Notes under the pieces: model-generated
Told to the model about the DNA's origin: nothing
The model's input: only the letters and a program-made list of their open reading frames with translations
Database searches by the model: none
Made by a program: the position numbers and the translations under genes
DNA from: Vampirovibrionales bacterium
Lineage (GTDB): Bacteria; Cyanobacteriota; Vampirovibrionia; Vampirovibrionales; JAGQHJ01
Length of the DNA stretch: 9,462 bases
Direction of reading: 5' to 3'
Assembly: GCA_025451145.1 (NCBI GenBank)
Contig: JANWKX010000153.1
Location: forward strand, 1 to 9,462
Shown: piece by piece, positions 1 to 6,966 of the stretch
Layout: the number at the start of each line of letters is the position of its first letter
Position numbering within the stretch: the first letter of the stretch is position 1

Positions 1-631
1 TCTTCTCGATTTCGTACAGCGGAATACTTTGCGGTTGTGCAACATTTTGAGGAATGGGGAGGGTCGTCTCCGTGACGCCTAAAGCCTGATAAATCTGAAC
101 CAGGCTATTTTGTGTGGATGTCACCAACGGGTGAGTCTGGCCTAAGGCTTGCTCCCGAATCTTGAGCGCTGCTTCACAAAATGGTTTTGCCTTTTCAGGT
201 AACCCTTGGGCTAGGTAAATGAGTGATAACGTGTTTTGACATAACGCAATATCCAATGGGCTTACTGAATCAAGTTGCTTACGAATTGCCAACGCCTGTT
301 TACAAAGATTTTCAGAGTCTTCCAGCCTGCCTTGAGAAAAGTAAAGCAAAGCGAGGTTATAGAGGGTCATGGCCACATGTGGGTGCTCATTCCCCAAGGC
401 TTTTTGGCGAATTTGCAAGGCCTTCTGATAAGCCGGTTGTGCTAAATCATATTGATTTTGCGCATAATAAACCAAGCCCAAATTGTTAAATACAGTGGCA
501 AGACGCGGATCCTCGGGATTCGGCAGATTGGCCTCTTCCAATGCCTGTTGATAGGCTTTTTCGGCCTCCTGGTGTTGGCCGGACTGATAAAGGCGATTTG
601 CCGTTTCAACGAGGGCTTGAAAGGTTGGCAT
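1..631 (-). CDS. Tetratricopeptide-repeat protein (kinesin-light-chain-like TPRs), partial
   Basis: The reverse strand reads without a stop from ATG at 631 to the left edge, giving 210 residues; the C-terminus lies outside the window. The protein is built of TPR units with a period of 42 residues. The helix-A cores start near residues 49 (NNLGLVYYAQNQYDLA), 91 (YNLALLYFSQGRLEDSE), 133 (NTLSLIYLAQGLPEKAK) and 175 (NSLVQIYQALG), with a less regular first unit near 11-33. The 42-residue spacing and the ALxIRxxALG-xxHP linkers match the TPR_10/TPR_12 (kinesin light chain) class. Such repeats bind proteins; in bacteria they occur alone or fused to NB-ARC, CHAT or kinase modules, so no specific role can be given. 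No signal peptide or membrane segment is seen, suggesting a cytoplasmic protein. ATG 631 is the first ATG after an in-frame stop 36 nt upstream, but it has no clear Shine-Dalgarno sequence. The gene is divergent from recJ. Confidence 0.9.
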   Translation of the reverse strand, partial: MPTFQALVETANRLYQSGQHQEAEKAYQQALEEANLPNPEDPRLATVFNNLGLVYYAQNQYDLAQPAYQKALQIRQKALGNEHPHVAMTLYNLALLYFSQGRLEDSENLCKQALAIRKQLDSVSPLDIALCQNTLSLIYLAQGLPEKAKPFCEAALKIREQALGQTHPLVTSTQNSLVQIYQALGVTETTLPIPQNVAQPQSIPLYEIEK

Positions 632-685
632 CAGAAATGACAGTGTCCTATGGCGGCTTCTTGATTAAAACGATTCTCCTTTTAT

Positions 686-691
686 ATTGTA
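686..691 (-). promoter_or_regulatory. Possible -10 box for the TPR gene
   Basis: On the minus strand this reads TACAAT, five of six matches to TATAAT. It would start transcription about 45-50 nt before the ATG at 631. No convincing -35 hexamer lies 16-18 nt upstream, so this is a weak call. An AAAAGGAG stretch just downstream (676-683) resembles a ribosome binding site, but no start codon follows it at a usable distance. Confidence 0.25.
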
Positions 692-774
692 TCCCATCTG
701 CATGAACCCTAGGGATTGGTATCACCAAGGTCTGGCGGTTAGGATAGTTCCAGGCGCTTTATTCATGGCTTGGC

Positions 775-803
775 TTGTGCAAACCTTGGATTAAAGGGAT
801 AAT
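775..803 (+). promoter_or_regulatory. Candidate sigma-70-type promoter for recJ
   Basis: TTGTGC (775-780) and GATAAT (798-803) are separated by exactly 17 nt. The -10 element matches the consensus at five of six positions; the -35 matches only in TTG. Transcription would start near 810, giving a leader of about 77 nt to the GTG at 887. This placement also argues against the TTG at 818 as the recJ start, because that codon would sit almost at the transcript's 5' end. Confidence 0.45.
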
Positions 804-872
804 TTGGTCAGCGGAGATTGGCGGTTTCAATCAACCGGTTTGATATCTTGAAATCTTCAGGCAGGCAATCGC

Positions 873-878
873 AAGGAG
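873..878 (+). promoter_or_regulatory. Shine-Dalgarno site deciding the recJ start
   Basis: AAGGAG ends 8 nt before the in-frame GTG at 887. The only longer alternative, TTG at 818, has GGAG just 1 nt away, which is too close. The ATG at 879 directly abuts this site, is out of frame and meets a stop after three codons, so it is not the start. Confidence 0.7.
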
Positions 879-886
879 ATGGCTCA

Positions 887-3481
887 GTGAGCCAAATCTG
901 GAAATATAAAGAAGCAGATGTTCAAAACCTATCCCCGGAACTGATCGAATCGGTTGGGGGCTTTCCTGTTTTGGCCAAACTCATGGCCATCCGCGGAATC
1001 GCGGATCCGGTTGAAGCAAAGGCTTTTTTGAATATCCAGGATTATCAACCCTCATCTTCGGATGTTTTTCCGGATATGCCAAAGGCCCTTCATCGCATTC
1101 GCCAAGCCATTGATACTCAGGAAGCCATTTTGGTCTACGGGGATTTTGACGTCGATGGGATTACCGGGACCTCCGTCTTGTATGAGACCTTGAAATCCCT
1201 GAATGCGAAAGTCAGCTACTATATTCCCAGCCGTCATTCGGAAGGCCATGGCTTGAACACAGCTTCTCTGTGCCGATTGGTGAGCTCCCGCCAGTTGAAA
1301 CTGGTCATTAGTACGGATACGGGTATTACCAACTTTAATGAGGTCAACCTGCTTAAAGGCTTAAACGTCGATACCATTATCACAGATCACCACGAGCTGC
1401 CTGAAAACCTGCCACAGGCCTTTGCCATTCTCAATCCGAAGTTGTTGTCTTCACAATCGCCGGTGTTTCATATGGCGGGTGTTGGGGTTGCCTACAAGCT
1501 TTGTGAAGCGATTCTTCAGGCTTATGATGCGCCTCAAAGCCAGATAGAAGCTTTGTTGGATCTGGTGGCTGTAGGGACTGTGGTGGATATGGTGCCCTTG
1601 TTGGGTGAAAACCGTTACCTGGTTTGGCGTGGGCTTCAAGTTTTGCAGAAGCGAGAGCGGCTTGGGCTTCATGAATTGCTTTTGGCCGCCAACGTGAACG
1701 AGTCCGCACCCATTACCACGACTTCCCTCGGATTTTCCATTGGCCCTCGTTTAAATGCCATTGGTCGGATTGCCCATGCCCATGAGGCTGTAGAGCTTTT
1801 AACCACGGCTGATCAAGAGACGGCTAAACAACTGGCGGCCAAGTTGGAACACTATAACCGACGTCGCAAAGAGATGGTAGATGAATGCTTGTTAAAGGCA
1901 GATACCCATCTGATCAATACCGGGGAGCTGACGGATCAAAAAGCCATTATTCTGTGTAGTCCGGATTGGAACCAGGGCATCGTTGGTCTGGTGGCCACAC
2001 GCTTAATTGAGAAGTATCATCGTCCTTGCTTTATTGGATATATTGATGATGATAGTCAGGAAATTCGTTTTTCGGCCCGTAGCATCGAAGGGTTTAACCT
2101 ACATCAGCACCTGACTTCCATTGAAGATCTGTTTATTAAATGGGGGGGGCATAGCGGGGCTGCGGGATTTTCCATTACTCAGAAGGATCTTCCCAAGTTA
2201 AAGTCCCGTTTGTTTCAGCTTTGCCAAGCCAATATTCCCGATGAACTGATGGCACCCGTCACCTGGATTGATATGACTCTGGCGCCCAGTCAGGTGAACC
2301 CCTACTTGCTGGAAATGATTGAACGGATGGCGCCCTTTGGCCAAAGCAACCCATTACCCATCTTTGCCATGGAGAAAGTGTCTATTGGGGCGCAGCGATT
2401 CCTGGGTGAGGATCAACGCCATCTGAAGCTGGTTTTATCCGGGGCAGATCCGGGGCAATATCTGGAAGCCATTCATTGGAACTGGGGTCAGGATCGCCCG
2501 AAGTTAGATCCCAAGCAGACCTACCGTTTTGCCTTTACCGTAGAACTGAATACCTACAATGGTAATGAAAAGATCCAGTTATTACTGAAAGATTGCCAGG
2601 ATGAATCCAAGCCCAATGTGTCGGTCTTAAGGGCTCATCCGGCAAATGAGGTTGTATTGCCACAGCCGCCCAATCCGGCCAAGATAGCTCCAGAGGTTAT
2701 GCCGGTCGAAACGCCTTCAGAAACCAAGATGGCTGCTGAGCAATGGGTTGATCATCGCAGGCGCGATGAAATCGATAGTTTCCTCAACGAGGTATTACTA
2801 CCGGCCAAGGACCCGGATGTTAAATTGGCGACCCGGATTTATTGCGAAGGGACTCAGCCATTTTTACCGACGCCCATTCCGAAGAGCCTGTTTTGTACCC
2901 GTCAGGATGTGCAATTCGACGTCGAGATTCAACGTTTGATCCTCTGGGACTTGCCGCCGGATATGGAGGGGCTCACCCAGTTGCTTCAGAGGACATCTCC
3001 CCAATGGGTCCATCTCATCGGCGGAAAATATCAGAAAATCCCCATTTATCGTTCGACCCAGGAAGTTTTGGAGGGCATGTTTAAGGTTATTCAGAAATTG
3101 GGACGCACCCAGTCCTCGGAAACGTCGGTGGTTGAGGTGGAATTGTCTCATCTGTCAGGCTTGTTGGCGCTGACGCCGGATGTGATTTTATCGGGAATCA
3201 CCCTATTGGGTCGAATGGAGGCCTTGCAGGCCAGTCTGTCGCCGGATTCGGATGCCTTGAAAATCACGTTACTTTCTCCTCCAAGACACATGGATGCTGG
3301 GTTTGAGTCGCTGTTAGAATTTCGGGTCTTTAAAAATGCCCTTCAAGACGTCTACCAATTTCGGGAATGGTTGATGACCGCCCCAATTCATCTGATCCAA
3401 TCGTCTGTCAATTTAGAGTTATCCAGTGGCAAGTCGCTTTTTAAACAGGAAAGGGAATCCCATGTCATTAATCTCCATTGA
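887..3481 (+). CDS. recJ: Single-stranded-DNA-specific exonuclease RecJ, long form
   Basis: RecJ degrades single-stranded DNA 5' to 3' in the cytoplasm, in RecF-pathway recombination, mismatch repair and base-excision repair. From GTG 887 the protein has 864 residues. The DHH phosphoesterase domain carries YGDFDVDG (D86, D88, D90), STDTG (D144) and TDHHELPE (D167-H168-H169), the expected Mn-binding motifs. GPRLNA lies near 286-291. The DHHA1 motif GGHSGAAGF (H422) follows, and APFGQSNP (482-489) introduces the OB-fold, roughly 495-575. After a proline-rich linker (about 584-615) comes an extra domain to residue 864, containing RLILWDLPPD near 682. E. coli RecJ, at about 577 residues, lacks this part; B. 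subtilis RecJ (about 786) also has a C-terminal extension, and I infer a similar RecJ C-terminal domain. All catalytic motifs seem intact. The 3' end overlaps apt by 20 nt, implying cotranscription and coupled translation. A start at TTG 818 would add 23 residues but is poorly supported. Confidence 0.95.
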   Translation: MSQIWKYKEADVQNLSPELIESVGGFPVLAKLMAIRGIADPVEAKAFLNIQDYQPSSSDVFPDMPKALHRIRQAIDTQEAILVYGDFDVDGITGTSVLYETLKSLNAKVSYYIPSRHSEGHGLNTASLCRLVSSRQLKLVISTDTGITNFNEVNLLKGLNVDTIITDHHELPENLPQAFAILNPKLLSSQSPVFHMAGVGVAYKLCEAILQAYDAPQSQIEALLDLVAVGTVVDMVPLLGENRYLVWRGLQVLQKRERLGLHELLLAANVNESAPITTTSLGFSIGPRLNAIGRIAHAHEAVELLTTADQETAKQLAAKLEHYNRRRKEMVDECLLKADTHLINTGELTDQKAIILCSPDWNQGIVGLVATRLIEKYHRPCFIGYIDDDSQEIRFSARSIEGFNLHQHLTSIEDLFIKWGGHSGAAGFSITQKDLPKLKSRLFQLCQANIPDELMAPVTWIDMTLAPSQVNPYLLEMIERMAPFGQSNPLPIFAMEKVSIGAQRFLGEDQRHLKLVLSGADPGQYLEAIHWNWGQDRPKLDPKQTYRFAFTVELNTYNGNEKIQLLLKDCQDESKPNVSVLRAHPANEVVLPQPPNPAKIAPEVMPVETPSETKMAAEQWVDHRRRDEIDSFLNEVLLPAKDPDVKLATRIYCEGTQPFLPTPIPKSLFCTRQDVQFDVEIQRLILWDLPPDMEGLTQLLQRTSPQWVHLIGGKYQKIPIYRSTQEVLEGMFKVIQKLGRTQSSETSVVEVELSHLSGLLALTPDVILSGITLLGRMEALQASLSPDSDALKITLLSPPRHMDAGFESLLEFRVFKNALQDVYQFREWLMTAPIHLIQSSVNLELSSGKSLFKQERESHVINLH
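3448..3455 (+). promoter_or_regulatory. Shine-Dalgarno region for apt inside the recJ 3' end
   Basis: AGGAAAGG lies within the last codons of recJ and ends 6 nt before ATG 3462. It supports this ATG over the upstream in-frame GTG at 3426, which would add 12 residues with no family similarity. Confidence 0.6.
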
Positions 3482-4001
3482 TCAAATTCGCGGTGCCGTT
3501 CGAAGTATTCCGGACTTTCCCAAGCCAGGTATCCTGTTTCGAGACATCACGCCGATTTTGAGGAACCCCATGCTATTTGATCAGACGCTGTGCTGGTTTG
3601 CGGATCAGATTCAGGATAAAGACGTTCAATATATTGTGGGCATTGAGTCCAGGGGCTTTATCCTGGGGGCCGCATTAGCGACGAAACTGGGAATTGGTTT
3701 TGTTCCGGCCCGAAAAATGGGTAAATTGCCAGGTTTGGTCGAGCGACATAAATATGATCTGGAATATGGTTCGGATTGTATTGAAATGCATGTCGACTCT
3801 TTTCCCCGAGGCAGTAAAGTGGTCATCGTGGATGACCTGCTGGCCACTGGCGGAACGGCCAGCGCCACACTATCACTGGTCCGAAAGCTTGAAGGGGACG
3901 TTGCCGCCATTTTGTTTATGATTGAATTGCTAGAACTCAATGGTCGCCAGGCATTTCCCCATGATATCCCATTGGGTGCGATGATATCGTATCAGGATTA
4001 A
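3462..4001 (+). CDS. apt: Adenine phosphoribosyltransferase
   Basis: Apt joins adenine to PRPP to give AMP and pyrophosphate, the cytoplasmic purine-salvage step. The product has 179 residues, normal for the family (about 170-183). Near the N-terminus, IPDFPKPGILFRDITPIL is the family signature. GIESRGFILGAALA and PARKMGKLPG are the conserved central loops. VVIVDDLLATGGTA, with D124-D125, is the PRPP-binding motif. The C-terminal IELLELNGR matches the usual Apt tail, so the gene looks complete and functional. It starts inside recJ (20-nt overlap) and probably depends on the recJ promoter; I see no separate one. recJ-apt adjacency is known from Firmicutes, where relA often follows; here the next gene is on the opposite strand. 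The last 65 nt, including the stop, also encode the C-terminus of the convergent gene. Confidence 0.97.
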   Translation: MSLISIDQIRGAVRSIPDFPKPGILFRDITPILRNPMLFDQTLCWFADQIQDKDVQYIVGIESRGFILGAALATKLGIGFVPARKMGKLPGLVERHKYDLEYGSDCIEMHVDSFPRGSKVVIVDDLLATGGTASATLSLVRKLEGDVAAILFMIELLELNGRQAFPHDIPLGAMISYQD

Positions 4002-4785
4002 GGGCAACGGCTTCGCCAAACCGGTTTTTAAAGAGATCTTCCCACTCCTCATTGCCTTTTAGGAAACGCCAATCAGACTCAATAAAGGTCCGAATGGCAA
4101 ACATGGCAATGGGTGATTGTAGCGGGAGAAAATGCGGGTTCCATGAGCCTGGGATTTGGCAGCCGGGGTAAAATTGGCCAATGAGCATGTTGTGTTTTAA
4201 AAGCTCGGTTTTAAGGCGTTTATGAGCCGGTTCCATCAGCGCTTGAGCGTGCTCATCGGGAATATCAGGTAGGGCAATCACAATGGTTCTTAGCTTGGAC
4301 AAATCACCTTCGGTTGGTTCCATCCGTTGGAATATGTTGCCATAGATCAGCATGCTATTAAAAATATCGTCTTCTGTAGGCGTTTCTGGGAGGGGGCATA
4401 CGGTTAAGTACATGAGTTTCTCTCGGATAGCTGGTTTAACATAAGGGCATACGGCGCCAGGCCGTCCAAGATTTTCATGAGGCATGATAATAAAGCTTTT
4501 GATCCAGGTCATAGCCCTTTGAAGCGCATTTTGCTCCTCCAATGTCATATTGGATGGGGCATCCCCTTCAACTTGCTCCGGGGAGTAGAGACGTTGACAA
4601 GCGACCTGAATCTGATGCTCAGTCAACGTTGTACTGTGCCATGTTGAGAATCCCCTCTGAGGGGAAGGCACACTCTCAATAGGGCTCATATTCGTTAAGT
4701 CATTTTCCAAATTTTCTTTGACGACTGGTTCAGCCAATATCTCAATCTCAAGACTGCTATGATGTTCAGTATTTACCCGAATCAT
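3937..4785 (-). CDS. DUF6875-like conserved protein, function unknown
   Basis: The 282-residue product has a variable, acidic N-terminal part of about 85 residues, then a conserved region. WIKSFIIMPHENLGRPGAVCPYVKP spans about residues 94-118 (the key part is LGRPGAVCP, with C113). A second block near 200-242 includes LIGQFYPG, NPHFLPLQSP, AIRTFIESD and FL. I recall this pattern (LGRxGxVCPF, later NPxFRPLxSPxPxLAIRxMxxSDxxFL) from proteins annotated DUF6875, some found near natural-product genes; that assignment is from memory. No signal peptide or membrane span is visible, so a cytoplasmic enzyme or accessory protein is likely. ATG 4785 is preceded at 6 nt by GGGAGAG, a good ribosome binding site. 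The gene stands alone on the minus strand, divergent from the PaaK-like gene and convergent with apt, whose 3' end it overlaps by 65 nt. No specific function can be assigned. Confidence 0.8.
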   Translation of the reverse strand: MIRVNTEHHSSLEIEILAEPVVKENLENDLTNMSPIESVPSPQRGFSTWHSTTLTEHQIQVACQRLYSPEQVEGDAPSNMTLEEQNALQRAMTWIKSFIIMPHENLGRPGAVCPYVKPAIREKLMYLTVCPLPETPTEDDIFNSMLIYGNIFQRMEPTEGDLSKLRTIVIALPDIPDEHAQALMEPAHKRLKTELLKHNMLIGQFYPGCQIPGSWNPHFLPLQSPIAMFAIRTFIESDWRFLKGNEEWEDLFKNRFGEAVALNPDTISSHPMGYHGEMPGDH

Positions 4786-4821
4786 TTGCGTCTCTCCCGC
4801 TGATATCCATGGTTATCTAAA

Positions 4822-4854
4822 GCCTGTTTAAGGGTACAGTTGTTTAGAACAGGC
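4822..4854 (+). repeat. Inverted repeat in the divergent spacer
   Basis: GCCTGTT (4822-4828) and AACAGGC (4848-4854) are perfect 7-bp inverted arms around a 19-nt centre. The stem can extend by TAA/TTA across a single-base bulge. It lies 37-69 nt upstream of the minus-strand start codon at 4785, so it could be an operator for a dimeric repressor or a hairpin in the leader. No U-tract follows in either direction, so a terminator is unlikely. Confidence 0.45.
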
Positions 4855-4890
4855 CCGCTTTTACCGGTTTTCTATGGGACTATATCCTTA

Positions 4891-4908
4891 AATTTAAGAT
4901 TTTAAATT
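4891..4908 (+). repeat. AT-rich inverted repeat, stem 7 loop 4
   Basis: AATTTAA, GATT and TTAAATT form a perfect 7-bp stem with a 4-nt loop. The left arm is also part of the 12-bp palindrome CTTAAATTTAAG (4887-4898). The element lies in the AT-rich centre of the divergent spacer, where promoters for both genes would be expected, so a regulator-binding or melting-prone role is possible. It may also simply reflect base composition. Confidence 0.35.
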
Positions 4909-4922
4909 CCCACAATTGGTAA

Positions 4923-4940
4923 TATAAGCTAGCTTTGACA
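4923..4940 (+). promoter_or_regulatory. Weak promoter-like elements upstream of the PaaK-like gene
   Basis: TATAAG (4923-4928) could be a -10 box with TTTTAA (4900-4905) at 17-nt spacing. Alternatively TTGACA (4935-4940) is a perfect -35 hexamer, but no good -10 follows at 16-19 nt; TTCAAT at 4962 is 21 nt away. In either case transcription would begin near or after 4935, so the TTG at 4935 is unlikely to be a start codon. I see nothing else coding in 4786-5087 apart from the in-frame upstream extension discussed under the next gene. Confidence 0.25.
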
Positions 4941-5087
4941 ATTAACTACCTAAACAACCCATTCAATAAAGGGCTACCTGGTCGCTCTATGTTTGCGTCA
5001 TGCGAGGCATATCAAAGTCGCTTGATCATAGATCCCCCTGTTAGGCATTTTATGGCGGATATCTTCCTGATACTTTTGCCCCTAATT

Positions 5088-6533
5088 ATGATGAACCAGA
5101 CAAAGCCAATGCCAAAAACGGGGCTTTCCTCAATCCTAAGACGGCGCATTTATTTAATGGGCAAACAGATGATGGGCTCACGTTTTTATGCCCATCTTAA
5201 GGAGATGCAAGGCCTTCAATTTGCCAGTGACATTGAAAACCGGGAGATACAGCGTAAGCTTTTGAGTTATTTATTGGATAAGGCTTTTAAACAGGTTCCC
5301 TTTTATCAGCACCGGTTTCATGAGGCCGGTTTAATCAAATCAGACGGAACCATAAATCTTGCTCGTTTTTGCGATTTGCCACCCTTAACCCGTGAGGATA
5401 TTCAGACCTGCTCCCAAAGCCTCTTAAATGTCGATAAAGCGACTCGAAAGCGCATTTTTCAAATGCCCACAGGAGGTACGACAGGTAACCCTGTGGCCCC
5501 CTATGGAGACTTACGGTACTGGGATTGGTGTCTTGCCCACACATGGCTATTCTATGGCTGGATGGGGCTTCGGATTGGCATGCCTTATTTTTATTTCTGG
5601 GGAGCGCCTCAGGATTTTGGGAGCCAGGGGGCCGACTGGAAGTCTTTGATTTGGATGAACGGGATACAAAACCGCCACGTACTGAATTGTCGTGTGCTTT
5701 CTGATGAATTGATGGAGCGGTATTTGTGGGAAATCAATCGAATGCCCAATCACCAATATATGGTGTCCTATGTTCATGAGTTGTATGAATTTGCCAGTTT
5801 TATTCAACTACATCATCTAAAAGTGACACGTCCCATGAAAGGAATCTTGGTCACGACCGCAGCGATATCCGAAAATATGCGTGCAACCATTGAAACGGTT
5901 TTTCAGTGTCCAACCTATAGCCGTTATGGTTGCCGGGAAGTTGGAGATGTTGCCTGTGAATGTCACTATAAACTTGGTCTCCATATTAATCCGCTTTATT
6001 CATTTGTTGAAGTGGTTGATGACAAGGGGCATCATCTTCCTCCTGGGGAAGAAGGCCGGATCCTCATCACCAATTTTCATAATGAGTTGATGCCTCTTAT
6101 TCGATACGAAGTGCAAGACACAGGCGTTTTAATACCTCCAAGGCCTTGCCGATGCGGCAGAAACTGGCCAACATTTAAGCAGATCACTGGAAGAATCCAT
6201 GAACAGTTGCTTTTACCCGATGGTTCCCGCTTTGGCAAAGTATTTTTGAATTATATTACGGAATGCTTGCCTCAACTCAAGGCCTATCAGATTCATCAAA
6301 CGGCTTTGGATCGGGTTGAGTTTCACTTACTTTCCAGTGTGCCCAATTATTTACAAGTCTATGAGGATGCCATTATCGAATCCCATCGGCGCTTTATGAA
6401 TTCGACCCAGCGGCTGTTGGCCATCACCTACCATCAGGTAGAGGACCTTGAAAAGGCGCCGTCTGGCAAACGATTGATTGTTCTTAATAAAATCTCATCG
6501 GCTCAAGAATCGATGGCCATAGAGAATGTCTAA
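5088..6533 (+). CDS. Phenylacetate-CoA ligase family / CapK-like adenylate-forming enzyme
   Basis: This is a member of the PaaK/CapK (coenzyme F390 synthetase-like) branch of AMP-forming ligases, which activate a carboxylate with ATP and often transfer it to CoA. With the start used here it has 481 residues. MPTGGTTGNP (126-135) is the phosphate-binding loop. YGCREVGD (280-287) is the adenine/metal-binding motif with E284. RYEVQDTG holds the ribose-binding Asp, CRCGR (354-358) and ITGR (366-369) form the family's hinge region, and SGK places the expected C-terminal Lys at 461. The N-terminal LRRRIYLMGKQ...KAFKQVPFYQHRF part is typical of CapK-type proteins. The start is uncertain: the frame stays open up to TTG 4935, with ATGs at 4989, 5052, 5088, 5091 and 5109 and no convincing ribosome site; family alignment favours 5088-5109. 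Members often lie in capsule/exopolysaccharide clusters, and export genes follow 433 nt downstream, so a role in modifying an exported polymer is plausible. The substrate is unknown. Confidence 0.85.
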   Translation: MMNQTKPMPKTGLSSILRRRIYLMGKQMMGSRFYAHLKEMQGLQFASDIENREIQRKLLSYLLDKAFKQVPFYQHRFHEAGLIKSDGTINLARFCDLPPLTREDIQTCSQSLLNVDKATRKRIFQMPTGGTTGNPVAPYGDLRYWDWCLAHTWLFYGWMGLRIGMPYFYFWGAPQDFGSQGADWKSLIWMNGIQNRHVLNCRVLSDELMERYLWEINRMPNHQYMVSYVHELYEFASFIQLHHLKVTRPMKGILVTTAAISENMRATIETVFQCPTYSRYGCREVGDVACECHYKLGLHINPLYSFVEVVDDKGHHLPPGEEGRILITNFHNELMPLIRYEVQDTGVLIPPRPCRCGRNWPTFKQITGRIHEQLLLPDGSRFGKVFLNYITECLPQLKAYQIHQTALDRVEFHLLSSVPNYLQVYEDAIIESHRRFMNSTQRLLAITYHQVEDLEKAPSGKRLIVLNKISSAQESMAIENV

Positions 6534-6966
6534 AACGAGCAATCGCGTGTCGAAGGATTCTCGTTGATGTTGCCTTTCATCATCGATAAGACCTGGACCG
6601 TTCGGATAGGACAATTGAGAGTATTTTTGAAAAGAACTAGCCAGATGCACAATAGGGATTTTCGAGTGTTTCAATTATGAAATGAGGGCACCCTAGTTAG
6701 GAAACCCTAAAACTTACCCAATCTGACTTGATACCAAAAATCCGTTAAGGGATGAGGTGAGTTTGCATCTACTTCTCCCTGGCCGCCCCTTAAAAACCTA
6801 ATTTCTCTTGATCGAGACAGAATATTGAGGCAGACAAGCTTTGGCCATCATATGGGGTAAATGGGGATGCGATGAACGATTGCCTAATTATCGCATTTTA
6901 TGCTTGGCCGTTTCAGATATAGTCAACTTGAGTCATAAATAGAAGCCCCGGTGATAAGAGGAAACA
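6534..6966. other. 433-nt non-coding spacer before the export genes
   Basis: No ORF of useful size is present on either strand; the longest ATG-led frames I see are about 16 codons. AACGAG (6534-6539) and CTCGTT (6560-6565) form a 6-bp inverted repeat just after the upstream stop, but no T-run follows, so it is not a convincing terminator. TTAGG-AAAC-CCTAA forms a small hairpin near 6697-6710. TATAGT (6918-6923) could be a -10 box, without a good -35. The stretch probably holds the promoter and leader of the exopolysaccharide operon. No known riboswitch class is recognised. Confidence 0.5.

Noticed and set aside
223..640. Two plus-strand ORFs of 88 and 62 residues
   Set aside because: They lie antisense to the TPR reading frame, which has a clear repeat pattern; these products resemble nothing and have poor composition.
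879..890. Three-codon mini-ORF (ATG GCT CAG TGA) overlapping the recJ GTG start
   Set aside because: The Shine-Dalgarno site directly abuts this ATG, leaving no spacing for initiation, so it is probably chance.
1431..1709. Minus-strand ORFs within recJ
   Set aside because: They are antisense shadows of the conserved DHH/DHHA1 region, with proline- and histidine-rich products typical of non-coding frames.
5547..5807. Minus-strand ORF of 86 residues within the PaaK-like gene
   Set aside because: It lies opposite conserved ligase sequence and has no recognisable domain or ribosome binding site.
6534..6565. Terminator after the PaaK-like gene
   Set aside because: AACGAG/CTCGTT pair, but the loop is 20 nt and no T-run follows, so intrinsic termination is not supported.
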